From Leptospira sp. WS58.C1 (GTDB taxonomy: Bacteria > Spirochaetota > Leptospiria > Leptospirales > Leptospiraceae), in the NCBI RefSeq assembly GCF_040833995.1, contig NZ_CP162137.1:946001-1010000 (forward strand): DNA of 64,000 nucleotides, in the 5' to 3' direction. Below are positions 38,399 through 45,864 of the stretch, one piece after another. Positions within the stretch are counted from its first letter, which is position 1. Each line of letters opens with the position of its first letter. The notes under the pieces were generated by a model. It was given only the letters and a program-made list of their open reading frames with translations, had not been told where the DNA came from and did not search any database. A program made the position numbers and the translations under genes.

Positions 38399-39043
38399 AT
38401 GAATTTAATCCGTTCCCTTTCCTTTCTATTAATTTCTCTTTTGGTATTCTGTTCTTGTGCAGGCAGCGTTCCTGGTCATGGAATTTACTATTGGCAGAGA
38501 ACTATTCATAATTTTCAGAATACATACATTAAGTTTGAATTTTCAAACTTAATGTATGAAAAGCAATCGAAGGCGAGAAATATAAAAATCTATTCCTTTT
38601 TCGCATTCTTCGATGATGTGAATCCTTTTTTATTAACTCCCGGAAGTATTCATCCGGAATCAGATTATTGGGAAGGATACTACAATGACATAAAAAGTTT
38701 ACCATTTGAAATTAAAGAGAATATTCGTTTTGTTTTTATGGAAGGGTGTGAATATCGAATGCCTACTACTTCCGGGAAGGTGAAATATCTTTTTTCATTT
38801 AATACATCAGGATACGCCGGAAAATTAAGAACTGAAATCGATCTCCCTCCAAATCATTCCATTCGCTTGAGCTTTAAAGAAAAAGGAATCCCTTATCCAG
38901 ACGCAAAAACCATAGGAGAACGACTAGCAAATGATAGAAGCCGTTATGATTGGTATGAAATTATCTCCACGATAGAGCCTACCCCAGATTCAGACCCGAT
39001 TAAACCCTGCGAAGTCAAAAAGGATGCTCCAAAATCAGAGTAA
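38399..39043 (+). CDS. RHS-adjacent lipoprotein A (candidate immunity or partner protein)
   Basis: Lipoprotein of 214 residues, signal peptide with lipobox LVFCSC/CSCAG. The ATG begins immediately after the RHS stop, and GGAGG lies inside the last RHS codons, so translation is coupled. Paralogue of the gene at 39240: both have a YW..TY/KF/LRF start, an RF.F...GCEY..P...GK block, SIR..F and a closing IEPTP with Cys. A lipoprotein directly after an RHS tail fits an immunity or chaperone role, but this is position-based inference. Confidence 0.68.
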   Translation: MNLIRSLSFLLISLLVFCSCAGSVPGHGIYYWQRTIHNFQNTYIKFEFSNLMYEKQSKARNIKIYSFFAFFDDVNPFLLTPGSIHPESDYWEGYYNDIKSLPFEIKENIRFVFMEGCEYRMPTTSGKVKYLFSFNTSGYAGKLRTEIDLPPNHSIRLSFKEKGIPYPDAKTIGERLANDRSRYDWYEIISTIEPTPDSDPIKPCEVKKDAPKSE

Positions 39044-39053
39044 GTTGTTGCCA

Positions 39054-39239
39054 ATGCATGAAAAAGGGATAGGCATTAGCTGGAAAGTTCAAAACGCGCT
39101 TATGAATAGAGCGAATTTAAATCTTAATATCGAAAAGAACCGCCCCGGTGAAGAAGAGCCGGTCTGTGAGTTGGGATCGAATTTTAATTGCTGAAAAGTG
39201 ATATGAGAAATGGTGTTTGCCTGCGGAGGAATCCTGTAA
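39054..39239 (+). pseudogene. Remnant of an RHS C-terminal end before the second lipoprotein
   Basis: In one reading frame the interval reads a 46-residue ORF (39054-39194, starts MHEKGIGISW, ends ELGSNFNC), a stop, a few codons, another stop, then VFACGGIL and TAA immediately before ATG at 39240. The last residues copy the RHS ending (SACGGTL) and share the GGAGG-TAA-ATG junction. This looks like the decayed tail of a second RHS C-terminal cassette left in front of its partner lipoprotein. The 46-residue part could also be a small gene. Confidence 0.5.
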
Positions 39240-39887
39240 ATGAGTAGTTTATGTTTTCGTTATGAAAGAATTCTCATTTATTTCGTGCTTATATTGAGTT
39301 TTGCAAATCTGTACTTCTGTGGTCCGATCGGCCCGAACTATAATTACTGGGACATAGAAAGTTTTGATAGCACGTATCTGAGATTTAATTTTCCGGATCT
39401 AGGTCCAGAATCTCCATATTTTCCTCCAGGACTTTTCGTTTCGGAAAGAGATAAGAAGACTTATTATCTCACAATATTTTTGGAGAATGATTGGTTGCCC
39501 AATCGAAGTTTACAGCCGGAAGATTGGTATTGGAAAAAGTTTTATTCTAATTGGGATAGTCTACCTCCGATAGTTCAATCCGCTCCGAGATTTAATTTTA
39601 TTTCAGGCTGTGAATATTATATTCCTGTTCCGGTCGGAAAATCCAGCTATTCTATCTTTAGCTATAATCGGAACCGTTCGAATATAGGTGGCGGGAGCAT
39701 AACTAAAGTTGTAGAACTTCAGCCCGGTCAGTCTATTCGAGTTCATTTTAGAAATCCTGAAATATTGACTGAAGATAAAATCGATCCCAGTAAATACATA
39801 CGATACAACATTGGAGATCGGATTTTATTTTCTATAGAGCCCACGCCTTTGCGCATGGATAAACCCGGCTGTGAGTTTGTGAAATAA
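39240..39887 (+). CDS. RHS-adjacent lipoprotein B, paralogue of lipoprotein A
   Basis: Lipoprotein of 215 residues with lipobox NLYFC. It shares with the 38399 gene the order NYWDIESFDSTYLRFNF, PRFNFISGCEYYIPV..GK, PGQSIRVHF and SIEPTP..Cys at the C-terminus. GGAGG lies in the residual RHS-tail sequence upstream. Two partner-like lipoproteins after one toxin-like gene suggest an ancestral duplication of a toxin-tail/partner cassette. Confidence 0.68.
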   Translation: MSSLCFRYERILIYFVLILSFANLYFCGPIGPNYNYWDIESFDSTYLRFNFPDLGPESPYFPPGLFVSERDKKTYYLTIFLENDWLPNRSLQPEDWYWKKFYSNWDSLPPIVQSAPRFNFISGCEYYIPVPVGKSSYSIFSYNRNRSNIGGGSITKVVELQPGQSIRVHFRNPEILTEDKIDPSKYIRYNIGDRILFSIEPTPLRMDKPGCEFVK

Positions 39888-39920
39888 TTTTAAAATAATA
39901 AACAAAGGCATAAAAAAACG

Positions 39921-40358
39921 ATGAAACGAACCTATTTCACAATATTGATGCTACTTTTCGTTCTGAATTGTATCGCAGTGGATACATTAGGAATAACGGA
40001 TACTTACAAAGGAGATGAGGCCAAGGAAAAGTTATTGGCTGCGGCAAAAGTAGGGGATTATTTGACTGCTACGGAATATTTTACTGACCAAGGTTATACT
40101 GGGGCCGAATTGGATTCTTATGTGATGGCTCAAGTCATCTTAGCATCTTTTATAAATGAGACGGTCTTCAATCTGGATGAATCCAAATATTATAAAAAGA
40201 AGGATGTCGACGACTGTGCTCAAGTGATCCAATTTTTAGGGGTCGTCGCTGATTATGATTCTTTTACTTCGTTCATGACCAATCGAACTTGTCGTTTAAA
40301 TCCAAACGATATGTTTTTTGATCGGAATATCGGTAAAAGTTCGAATAGCGGCGAATAA
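39921..40358 (+). CDS. Small lipoprotein, resembles Leptospira TIGR04452-type
   Basis: Lipoprotein of 145 residues with lipobox FVLNC (Cys about 17). Mature features are DTLGITDTYKGDEAKEKLL, helical AAKVGDYLTATEYFTDQGY, ASFINETVFNLDES, and two Cys (DDCAQ, NRTCRLNPNDMF). The layout recalls the TIGR04452 family of Leptospira lipoproteins, which I cannot confirm without a search. It follows lipoprotein B by 33 bases, so it probably belongs to the same transcript. Confidence 0.6.
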   Translation: MKRTYFTILMLLFVLNCIAVDTLGITDTYKGDEAKEKLLAAAKVGDYLTATEYFTDQGYTGAELDSYVMAQVILASFINETVFNLDESKYYKKKDVDDCAQVIQFLGVVADYDSFTSFMTNRTCRLNPNDMFFDRNIGKSSNSGE

Positions 40359-40368
40359 AAAATCTTTT

Positions 40369-41007
40369 TTAACGACGCAATTCCCCATCTTCCTGGATCA
40401 CTTTCGAAACGTTATGTATCCCTCCTTGGAAGAGAAGACCTAGATAATCGGATAATTTTCTAAGATCGTAATTGTCTTCTTTTGCTAGGAGAACCATCGC
40501 TTCGAACCCGGCGGCTACCATCATAACGGAAGTGATGCGGATCGGATGCGCAGGAAAACCTCCTGCAGCTACCATTCTTTCCAAGTCACTGTCTAATTCT
40601 TCCAAGATATAGGTCATCGAGCCGCCTTGGAATAGGTATCCCCGAATAATATCCCTGTTCCTGGTCAATAGATCTAAGTGAATTCGATCCTGCATCATCA
40701 CTTGGAAGACGGCAAAGTAGGCATCGCTTAAAAAAGCCAAAGGACTTTCCGCTTTTGCACGGGCCTCTCTGATCCCCTTTCGGATTCCTTCGGCTAATTC
40801 ATCCGCAATGTCTTGCATTACGGATTCCTTATCTTTGTAATAATTATAGAAAGTTCCCTGAGCAAGCCCGCTTTCTCGGATGATTTCTCTGGTGGAGCAA
40901 GCCTCGAATCCTACACTTGCAAAAACCCTACGAGCCGCATTTAGGATCGCATTTCTATTTTTTGTTTTGTTGTCCTGTCTTCTGGACCCGGAAGTTATTA
41001 GTTTCAT
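40369..41007 (-). CDS. TetR/AcrR family transcriptional regulator
   Basis: Repressor of 212 residues. The N-terminal HTH is typical: RNAILNAARRVFASVGFEACSTREIIRESGLAQGTFYNYYKDKESV (about residues 18-63, read in parts), followed by an all-helical ligand domain. Its ATG overlaps the oxidoreductase stop by four bases, so it is the last gene of the DUF3556 operon and probably controls it from the palindromes at 44139-44186. The ligand is unknown; the operon suggests a lipid or polyprenyl compound. Confidence 0.9.
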   Translation of the reverse strand: MKLITSGSRRQDNKTKNRNAILNAARRVFASVGFEACSTREIIRESGLAQGTFYNYYKDKESVMQDIADELAEGIRKGIREARAKAESPLAFLSDAYFAVFQVMMQDRIHLDLLTRNRDIIRGYLFQGGSMTYILEELDSDLERMVAAGGFPAHPIRITSVMMVAAGFEAMVLLAKEDNYDLRKLSDYLGLLFQGGIHNVSKVIQEDGELRR

Positions 41008-42461
41008 TGGGAATAACGAATATACTTTAGTTTATGAATTTTTTTTAATACAGTTTTAGCCGCGTGATATCCACACATACCGTGTACTCCTCCTCCGGGA
41101 GGTGTGGATGCGGAACAAATAAATATATGAGGATTAGGAGTCGTGTACGGATCCATCTTTGCGATCGGTCGAAAGAATGCTTGTGTAAGATCTGCCGCTC
41201 CTCCGGTGATCGCTCCCCCCACATAGTTTAAATTATAGGAATAAAAGTCCTTTGTATTCATGGAATGTCGGGCTAAAATCCTGTCCTTGAAACCCGGAGC
41301 GAATCTTTCGATCTGGGCTTCCAGAACTTCAGTCAAATCTTTTGTGGAACCGGAAGGAACATGGCAATATGCGTATCCTGTATGTTTTCCTTTAGGAGCC
41401 CTGGTCGGATCGAATTGGCTTTGTTGGACAACCAACATATAGGGACGATCCGGATGTTTTCCCGACCATACTTCCGATTCGGCCTTTGCAATTTCGGAAA
41501 ATTTTCCACCCAAGTGAACTGTGGATGCTTGCAGACAACGGGAATCTTTCCAAGGGATAGGTCCATCTAAGGCCCAATCCATCTTGAATACTCCCGGTCC
41601 GTAATTATAAGATGATATTCTTTTTATATAAGAGGAGGATAATGTATTTCCTGCTACCGAAGCTAATTGATCCGGACTTGTATCAAAAAGAATACCCTTT
41701 GTTTTAGGAAGTTGGGAAAGACTTGAGACCTTATAATTCGTTTGGATCTTTACTCCGAGACCTTTTAGGTAGGACTCCAGGGATTTTGCGATCATTGCGG
41801 ATCCGCCCTCTACTACCGGCCAGGAGCGTACATGTCCAGTCAAAGAGAACAAAAGTCCTAGAGCTCCGCTTAAAAATTTCTCCAATGGAAAGATCGCATG
41901 TCCCGCGCAACCCGCGAATAAGGCCTTGGCTCTTTCTTCTTTAAACCAAGAATTAGCGATCGATTTTGCGGAACGTAGTCCTAATAATCCGAATCTCGCC
42001 AGTAAAAAAGGATGTTTCGGTATGCCAAGAGGAGCTAACGCATCGGACAAAAGTCCTTCCGGATCTTTGAGAAAAGGGGAGATCAATTTTATATAGGATT
42101 TTTTATCCGCACCTAAATCTTTTGCGGTTTCCTCTAAAGATAATTTTAGTAATACCGCGGATTCCCCATCCAAAGGATGTGCTACGGAAGCTTCCGGTTC
42201 TATCCATTTTAATCCGTGTTTTTCCAAAGGAAGTGTTTTTAAATATGGAGATAAAATTCCCATAGGATGAGCGGCGGAGCAAACATCATGGAGAAAACCG
42301 GGTAAGGTTAACTCTTTCGTTCGCAAACCGCCGCCTATCGTATCAGAAGCTTCCAATACCAAAACGGAAAGTCCGGAATTAGCCAGAACGGATGCTGCCG
42401 CTAGTCCGTTCGGGCCGGAACCTATGATACAAATATCATATTCTTCGGAGCTGAAATCCAT
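41004..42461 (-). CDS. FAD-dependent oxidoreductase, phytoene-desaturase-like
   Basis: Flavoprotein of 485 residues. The dinucleotide-binding fold at the N-terminus reads DICIIGSGPNGLAAASVLANSG, then LEASDTIGGGLRT, typical of the phytoene dehydrogenase / NAD(P)/FAD oxidoreductase superfamily; the C-terminus closes with ICSASTPPGGGVHGMCGYHAA, a usual flavin-contact motif. Substrates of the group are isoprenoids or other hydrophobic compounds, and a carotenoid role is not shown. Start and stop abut DUF3556 and TetR, forming one operon. Confidence 0.88.
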   Translation of the reverse strand: MDFSSEEYDICIIGSGPNGLAAASVLANSGLSVLVLEASDTIGGGLRTKELTLPGFLHDVCSAAHPMGILSPYLKTLPLEKHGLKWIEPEASVAHPLDGESAVLLKLSLEETAKDLGADKKSYIKLISPFLKDPEGLLSDALAPLGIPKHPFLLARFGLLGLRSAKSIANSWFKEERAKALFAGCAGHAIFPLEKFLSGALGLLFSLTGHVRSWPVVEGGSAMIAKSLESYLKGLGVKIQTNYKVSSLSQLPKTKGILFDTSPDQLASVAGNTLSSSYIKRISSYNYGPGVFKMDWALDGPIPWKDSRCLQASTVHLGGKFSEIAKAESEVWSGKHPDRPYMLVVQQSQFDPTRAPKGKHTGYAYCHVPSGSTKDLTEVLEAQIERFAPGFKDRILARHSMNTKDFYSYNLNYVGGAITGGAADLTQAFFRPIAKMDPYTTPNPHIFICSASTPPGGGVHGMCGYHAAKTVLKKIHKLKYIRYSQ

Positions 42462-44104
42462 TATTTAGTCGGCCAGGGTTGGAGTTCCTTCAAATCGGCA
42501 ACTTCTATCTTTCCGTCTTCTAACAATCCTTTCTCAGCGTCGTGGATTCTGTAGTGAATTGTGGATTTTCCTAACGGTTGCCCTTCTATAAAGATACAAC
42601 GTAGTTCTTCATCTTTGAAACCGCACTGTGCCTGCACGGATCTAAGTAGTTGTTCGCTATGTAAGTGACCTTCTCCGAAGTTCCATCCTACCACCATACC
42701 GGCGATCAGTTCACCTTCTACCCATTCGTACTTTTCAAAATTTTTGACCGCTTTCGGAACTAATTTTTGGAATGCTTTTCCGTGTAGGTGCATGAGTCTA
42801 AACGCCATCACCTTACTCACCAAACCTACCGAAACTTTTCTTTCGTAAAACATATCCAACTGGTCGTACAACCATCCGGAAGTTTTGGTAAGCTTCTCCA
42901 ATTTTTTATAACTATCTTCTTTGAACATCCATACGCTTACCGCCCAATTTCCTGCGTAATATCTCATCGCAAGTAAGAAGGAGATCCAATCCGGTCTGAT
43001 ATTTCCGATCAACGGAAGAGCTAAAGAGAACACGAATAAGAAAGCGGCAACAGGTGCGGACTCCAATTGGAAAGGAGTGATGGTCGGATTCGCTCCAAAT
43101 AAGAAGAACCCTGAGTAAACCACGAGGAAGTTCCATTCAATCGGAACTCCCATCGGGAAGTTGCTTGTGATATAACTATGTAGGAATACCATCATTCCGA
43201 GTCCTAAGTATAGAACTGTTTGGGAACCGGTCATGATCGCCGTAAATAAAACGATTGGAGTTCCCATTTCTAGAACGATTCCCATATTCGCTTTCGCTAC
43301 GGCCGTGGAAGAAGGACGAAGATCTTCCGGGTAATTCTTATACATCGCCTTTCTGAACCAAGCGAAAGGTGTGAATGGGCTATTACTTGCCATCACGCAG
43401 ACAACGCTCGGAAAGTGGGAGTTAAGTTTGGAAAATCCTGCAAACAACCAGATGGAAAGTTGGACTATCATCGCACCCGCGATCCAGTTTTGTGCGAATG
43501 CAAACACAACTATTGTTACCCAGTAGTGTTCCGCTCTTGCAGCAAGAAAAACAGTTTTATCTAATATACCTGCGATTACCAAGCTGATGATGATCGGCAA
43601 AAATTGTTCGAATCCCGGCGCAGGGTGGATCAAACAGAGAACGGAATAAACCAAAACGGAAGCGTAAGCAACGATTTCCAGAATTCCTCTGGTCTTTCCT
43701 CCTATGATAGGAGCTCCTTCGAATAAAGGCATTTTGGTGGTCTTAGGTCTTAGGAAGTATAAGAATCCTCCAATGGGAGGGAAATATCTTCCGGTTAAAG
43801 GACCACTTCCGCACCCAAGTCCCAGAACCTCGAATAACAAACTCCATACGATCGCTTTTTGAAACGCCACCGGAACAAACCACCAAGTAACAGTTCCCCA
43901 TGTTCCGAGTCCTGGACTAAAAGAACAGAAATAGATCCAACCTGCAATGTACAATGCGATTTTTAAAACATATACGATATATGCCCCGAGAGGGGAGCCG
44001 TAACCTTGGACTGCCCAGGCTTGGCAGGACAAACGGGCCCTATCTGCGAATGACATTTTCGCCCAGGCCAAGGCATCATAAGGGGGAGCTTTAGGAAGGA
44101 ACAT
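42461..44104 (-). CDS. DUF3556 multi-spanning membrane protein
   Basis: Membrane protein of 547 residues starting MFLPKAPPYDALAWAKM, with about ten hydrophobic segments between residues 55 and 385 and a soluble C-terminal 160 residues (VGWNFGEGHLHSEQLL region). This is the DUF3556 layout seen in Leptospira and actinobacteria, function unknown. First gene of the operon; GGAGAG precedes the ATG. Promoter and operator-like palindromes lie just upstream (44137-44186). The oxidoreductase partner suggests lipid modification. Confidence 0.8.
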   Translation of the reverse strand: MFLPKAPPYDALAWAKMSFADRARLSCQAWAVQGYGSPLGAYIVYVLKIALYIAGWIYFCSFSPGLGTWGTVTWWFVPVAFQKAIVWSLLFEVLGLGCGSGPLTGRYFPPIGGFLYFLRPKTTKMPLFEGAPIIGGKTRGILEIVAYASVLVYSVLCLIHPAPGFEQFLPIIISLVIAGILDKTVFLAARAEHYWVTIVVFAFAQNWIAGAMIVQLSIWLFAGFSKLNSHFPSVVCVMASNSPFTPFAWFRKAMYKNYPEDLRPSSTAVAKANMGIVLEMGTPIVLFTAIMTGSQTVLYLGLGMMVFLHSYITSNFPMGVPIEWNFLVVYSGFFLFGANPTITPFQLESAPVAAFLFVFSLALPLIGNIRPDWISFLLAMRYYAGNWAVSVWMFKEDSYKKLEKLTKTSGWLYDQLDMFYERKVSVGLVSKVMAFRLMHLHGKAFQKLVPKAVKNFEKYEWVEGELIAGMVVGWNFGEGHLHSEQLLRSVQAQCGFKDEELRCIFIEGQPLGKSTIHYRIHDAEKGLLEDGKIEVADLKELQPWPTK

Positions 44105-44136
44105 CTTTCTCTCCGTATTCTATATTTAGAGGGAGT

Positions 44137-44164
44137 GATATACTACAGTATAGAGAAATGTCAA
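44137..44164 (-). promoter_or_regulatory. Sigma70-like promoter for the DUF3556 operon, with embedded palindrome
   Basis: On the minus strand TTGACA (44164-44159) and TATATC (44142-44137) are separated by 16 bases. A perfect palindrome TATACT-AC-AGTATA (44139-44152) overlaps the spacer and -10, a good place for the TetR repressor encoded by the last gene of the operon. Confidence 0.65.
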
Positions 44165-44170
44165 GAAAAA

Positions 44171-44186
44171 ATGACTGATTGGTCAT
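44171..44186. promoter_or_regulatory. TetR-type operator-like palindrome
   Basis: ATGAC-TGATTG-GTCAT, with perfect 5-base arms, lies just upstream of the -35 of the DUF3556 operon. TetR-family sites often have this TGAC..GTCA symmetry (compare the RutR-type TTGACCA..TGGTCAA). Binding by the operon's own TetR is inference. Confidence 0.55.
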
Positions 44187-44204
44187 ATTTAGAATGTGTT
44201 TTAC

Positions 44205-44330
44205 GGGAGGGCCGCGCCCACTCGCTTCGCTCGGGTCAGGCTCTCGCCTCCGGTCAAAAAATCGCATTCGCGATTTTTGTGACCCCGGCTCGATCCTTCG
44301 CGGGTATTGCTAGAAAAGTTTTCCTTTTAT
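44205..44330. repeat. GC-rich dispersed repeat with a long hairpin
   Basis: The stretch begins GGGCCGCGCCCACTCGCTTC and contains a strong hairpin at 44252-44284: GGTCA.AAAAATCGC pairs with GCGATTTTT.TGACC with one bulge and an ATTC loop. Related GCCCACTCGCTT.GCTCGG sequence occurs in the complement of 63240-63295. The interval 44187-44385 has no gene. Confidence 0.55.
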
Positions 44331-44385
44331 ACCAAGCCCCTCTTGAGGCCTTCGTAAACTCTGTGCGAAACAAAGATCTTGACAT

Positions 44386-44423
44386 ATTCATAAATATATA
44401 TTTCAGTATATATATTTATGAAT
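44386..44423. promoter_or_regulatory. 16-bp palindrome overlapping the vapB start codon
   Basis: ATTCATAAATATATAT (44386-44401) and its exact inverse (44408-44423) flank TTCAGT. The vapB ATG (44418-44420) lies inside the right arm. A TTGACA -35-like box is at 44379-44384. The position fits the autoregulatory site of the VapBC complex, and it would cover both promoter and start. Confidence 0.7.
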
Positions 44424-44648
44424 CGAGCCAAAATATTCAAAAATGGAGATAGCCAGGCAGTTCGTCTTCCGAAAGAATATAGATTTAAAGGCAAAGAGGT
44501 CTATATCCATAAGGAAGGAGAAACCGTAGTATTGACCCCGATCGAAGATGCTGTAGATAGATTTTGGAATGCTCTAAATGGATTTTCCGCCGATTTCAAA
44601 ATAGAAAGAGCTCAGCCTAAGGATTACGATAGGCGCGATCCTATATGA
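44418..44648 (+). CDS. vapB: VapB-type antitoxin (AbrB fold)
   Basis: Antitoxin of 76 residues with an N-terminal AbrB/MazE-like swapped-hairpin DNA-binding domain (RAKIFKNGDSQAVRLPKEY) and a C-terminal toxin-binding tail ending DYDRRDPI. Typical VapB. No Shine-Dalgarno sequence is seen upstream of the ATG, which lies within the palindrome, so the mRNA may be leaderless or nearly so. Stop overlaps the vapC start by four bases. VapB neutralises VapC and with it represses its own promoter. Confidence 0.92.
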   Translation: MNRAKIFKNGDSQAVRLPKEYRFKGKEVYIHKEGETVVLTPIEDAVDRFWNALNGFSADFKIERAQPKDYDRRDPI

Positions 44649-45046
44649 AAAAGTATCTTTTAGATACGAACATTTGTATTTATATCATAAATCAAAGACC
44701 TGATCCGGTTTATAAAAAATTAAAAAAGGTAGCTTTAGAGAATATCTATATCTCTTCTATTACGGAATTTGAATTATATTTTGGAGTCGAAAAAAGCCTT
44801 CATAATGAGAGAAACAGAAGAGCATTATCTGATTTTATCGGATATTTAAATATATTACCATTCGATAGCAATTCATCGAAGATTGCGGCTAAAATACGCT
44901 TCCGTTTAGAAAAATCGGGGAAACCGATAGGCCCTTTCGATCTATTAATCGCGTCTCAAGCTATTTCCCATGATTATATCCTTGTGACTAATAATGAAAA
45001 AGAGTTCAAAAGGATTAAAGAGTTAAAGCTGGATAACTGGTTGTAA
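44645..45046 (+). CDS. vapC: VapC toxin, PIN-domain ribonuclease
   Basis: PIN-domain endoribonuclease of 133 residues. Acidic active-site residues are visible: LLDTNICIY (first Asp), TEFELYFG (Glu), and GPFDLLIASQA followed by VTNNEKEFKRI (later acids). VapC toxins cleave specific RNAs, often initiator tRNA or rRNA. The translationally coupled start (ATGA) with vapB ensures antitoxin priority. The gene is followed directly by the 308-base duplication and by tRNA-Arg. Confidence 0.92.
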   Translation: MKKYLLDTNICIYIINQRPDPVYKKLKKVALENIYISSITEFELYFGVEKSLHNERNRRALSDFIGYLNILPFDSNSSKIAAKIRFRLEKSGKPIGPFDLLIASQAISHDYILVTNNEKEFKRIKELKLDNWL

Positions 45047-45161
45047 AGCGAGGTAACGACCCGAAGGAGTCGGTGACCGAAGGTCAAACGAGTGAGCCGA
45101 TTGAATTGCGAGAATGGTTAAAACCGGACGAAAAGTTGTAATTGCAGGAGTGTATCTACCG

Positions 45162-45307
45162 GGACTCGCCCCGACGCAGTTGTCCATCCTGGCCAACTAA
45201 GCTCTGGGGCGTCTCAAGCTGGGCTCAACACATCCTGTGTTTCGCACGCGATCTTTTACGCTCCCTATGGGTCGCTAAGCTCGCTTTCCAGCTTTCGCTT
45301 CGAGTCC
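45162..45307. repeat. 146-bp tRNA-linked structured element, copy 1
   Basis: Bounded by GGACTCG and CGAGTCC (perfect inverted ends, both found in the T-arm of the neighbouring tRNA-Arg). Inside: CGCCCC/GGGGCG, AAGCTGG/CCAGCTT, AACACA/TGTGTT and GCGATCTT/AAGCTCGC (one mismatch here), around the loop ACGCTCCCTATGGGTCGCT. Identical in size to copies 2 and 3. Confidence 0.75.
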
Positions 45308-45469
45308 AATACGTTTCTTGCTTGGAATTTTGTACCCTTCGCAGCGACCCTAGGAGCGAGAAGACGACCCGAAGGAGTCGGTGACCGAAGGTCAAACGAG
45401 TGAGCCGATTGAATTGCGAGAATGATTAAAACCGAACAAAAATTTATAATTGCCGGAATGCACCTACCG

Positions 45470-45615
45470 GGACTCGCCCCGACGCAGTTGTCCATCCTGG
45501 CCAACTAAGCTCTGGGGCGTCTCAAGCTGGGCTCAACACATCCTGTGTTTCGCACGCGATCTTTTACGCTCCCTATGGGTCGCTAAGATCGCTTTCCAGC
45601 TTTCGCTTCGAGTCC
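45470..45615. repeat. 146-bp tRNA-linked structured element, copy 2
   Basis: Differs from copy 1 in essentially one base, which restores perfect pairing in the inner helix (GCGATCTT with AAGATCGC). Same ends, same 146-base length, preceded by CACCTACCGGGACTCG, i.e. the 3' end sequence of the tRNA. Confidence 0.75.
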
Positions 45616-45628
45616 TCTGTACCTACCG

Positions 45629-45774
45629 GGACTCGCCGTTACGCAATCTCGCATCCTGCTCGATTTGGCTCCACGGCGTCTTTTGCACTCGCTTCGCCAT
45701 CCATGGGCTCGCGGCGCATTTGCGACGCTCTCTACGGATCGCTGCAAATGCTTTCGTGCAAAAGCTTCGAGTCC
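45629..45774. repeat. 146-bp tRNA-linked structured element, diverged copy 3
   Basis: Same length and ends as copies 1 and 2 but different inside, with compensated helices: CGCCGT/ACGGCG replaces CGCCCC/GGGGCG, TTTTGCAC/GTGCAAAA replaces AAGCTGG/CCAGCTT in the same register, and GCATTTGC/GCAAATGC replaces GCGATCTT/AAGATCGC. The loop CGCTCTCTACGGATCGCT is recognisably conserved. Followed within two bases by the tRNA-Arg 3' end. Confidence 0.75.
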
Positions 45775-45776
45775 TC

Positions 45777-45848
<72 letters not shown>

Positions 45849-45864
45849 TTATGTAGGTGAGTTT

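Larger units (their letters stand above)
45057..45615. repeat. Direct repeat with 308-base period
   Basis: Two nearly identical copies start at 45057 and 45365 (CGACCCGAAGGAGTCGG), with the following CTACCGGGACTCG exactly 308 bases apart (45156 and 45464). The second copy is cut at the end of its 146-base element at 45615. A complementary relative lies at 22491-22560. No protein is supported in 45047-45776; short ORFs here are artefacts of the repeat. Confidence 0.85.

Noticed and set aside
45162..45774. Additional tRNA genes within the elements
   Set aside because: Only the T-arm-like end matches tRNA; no acceptor or anticodon arm pairing gives a cloverleaf.
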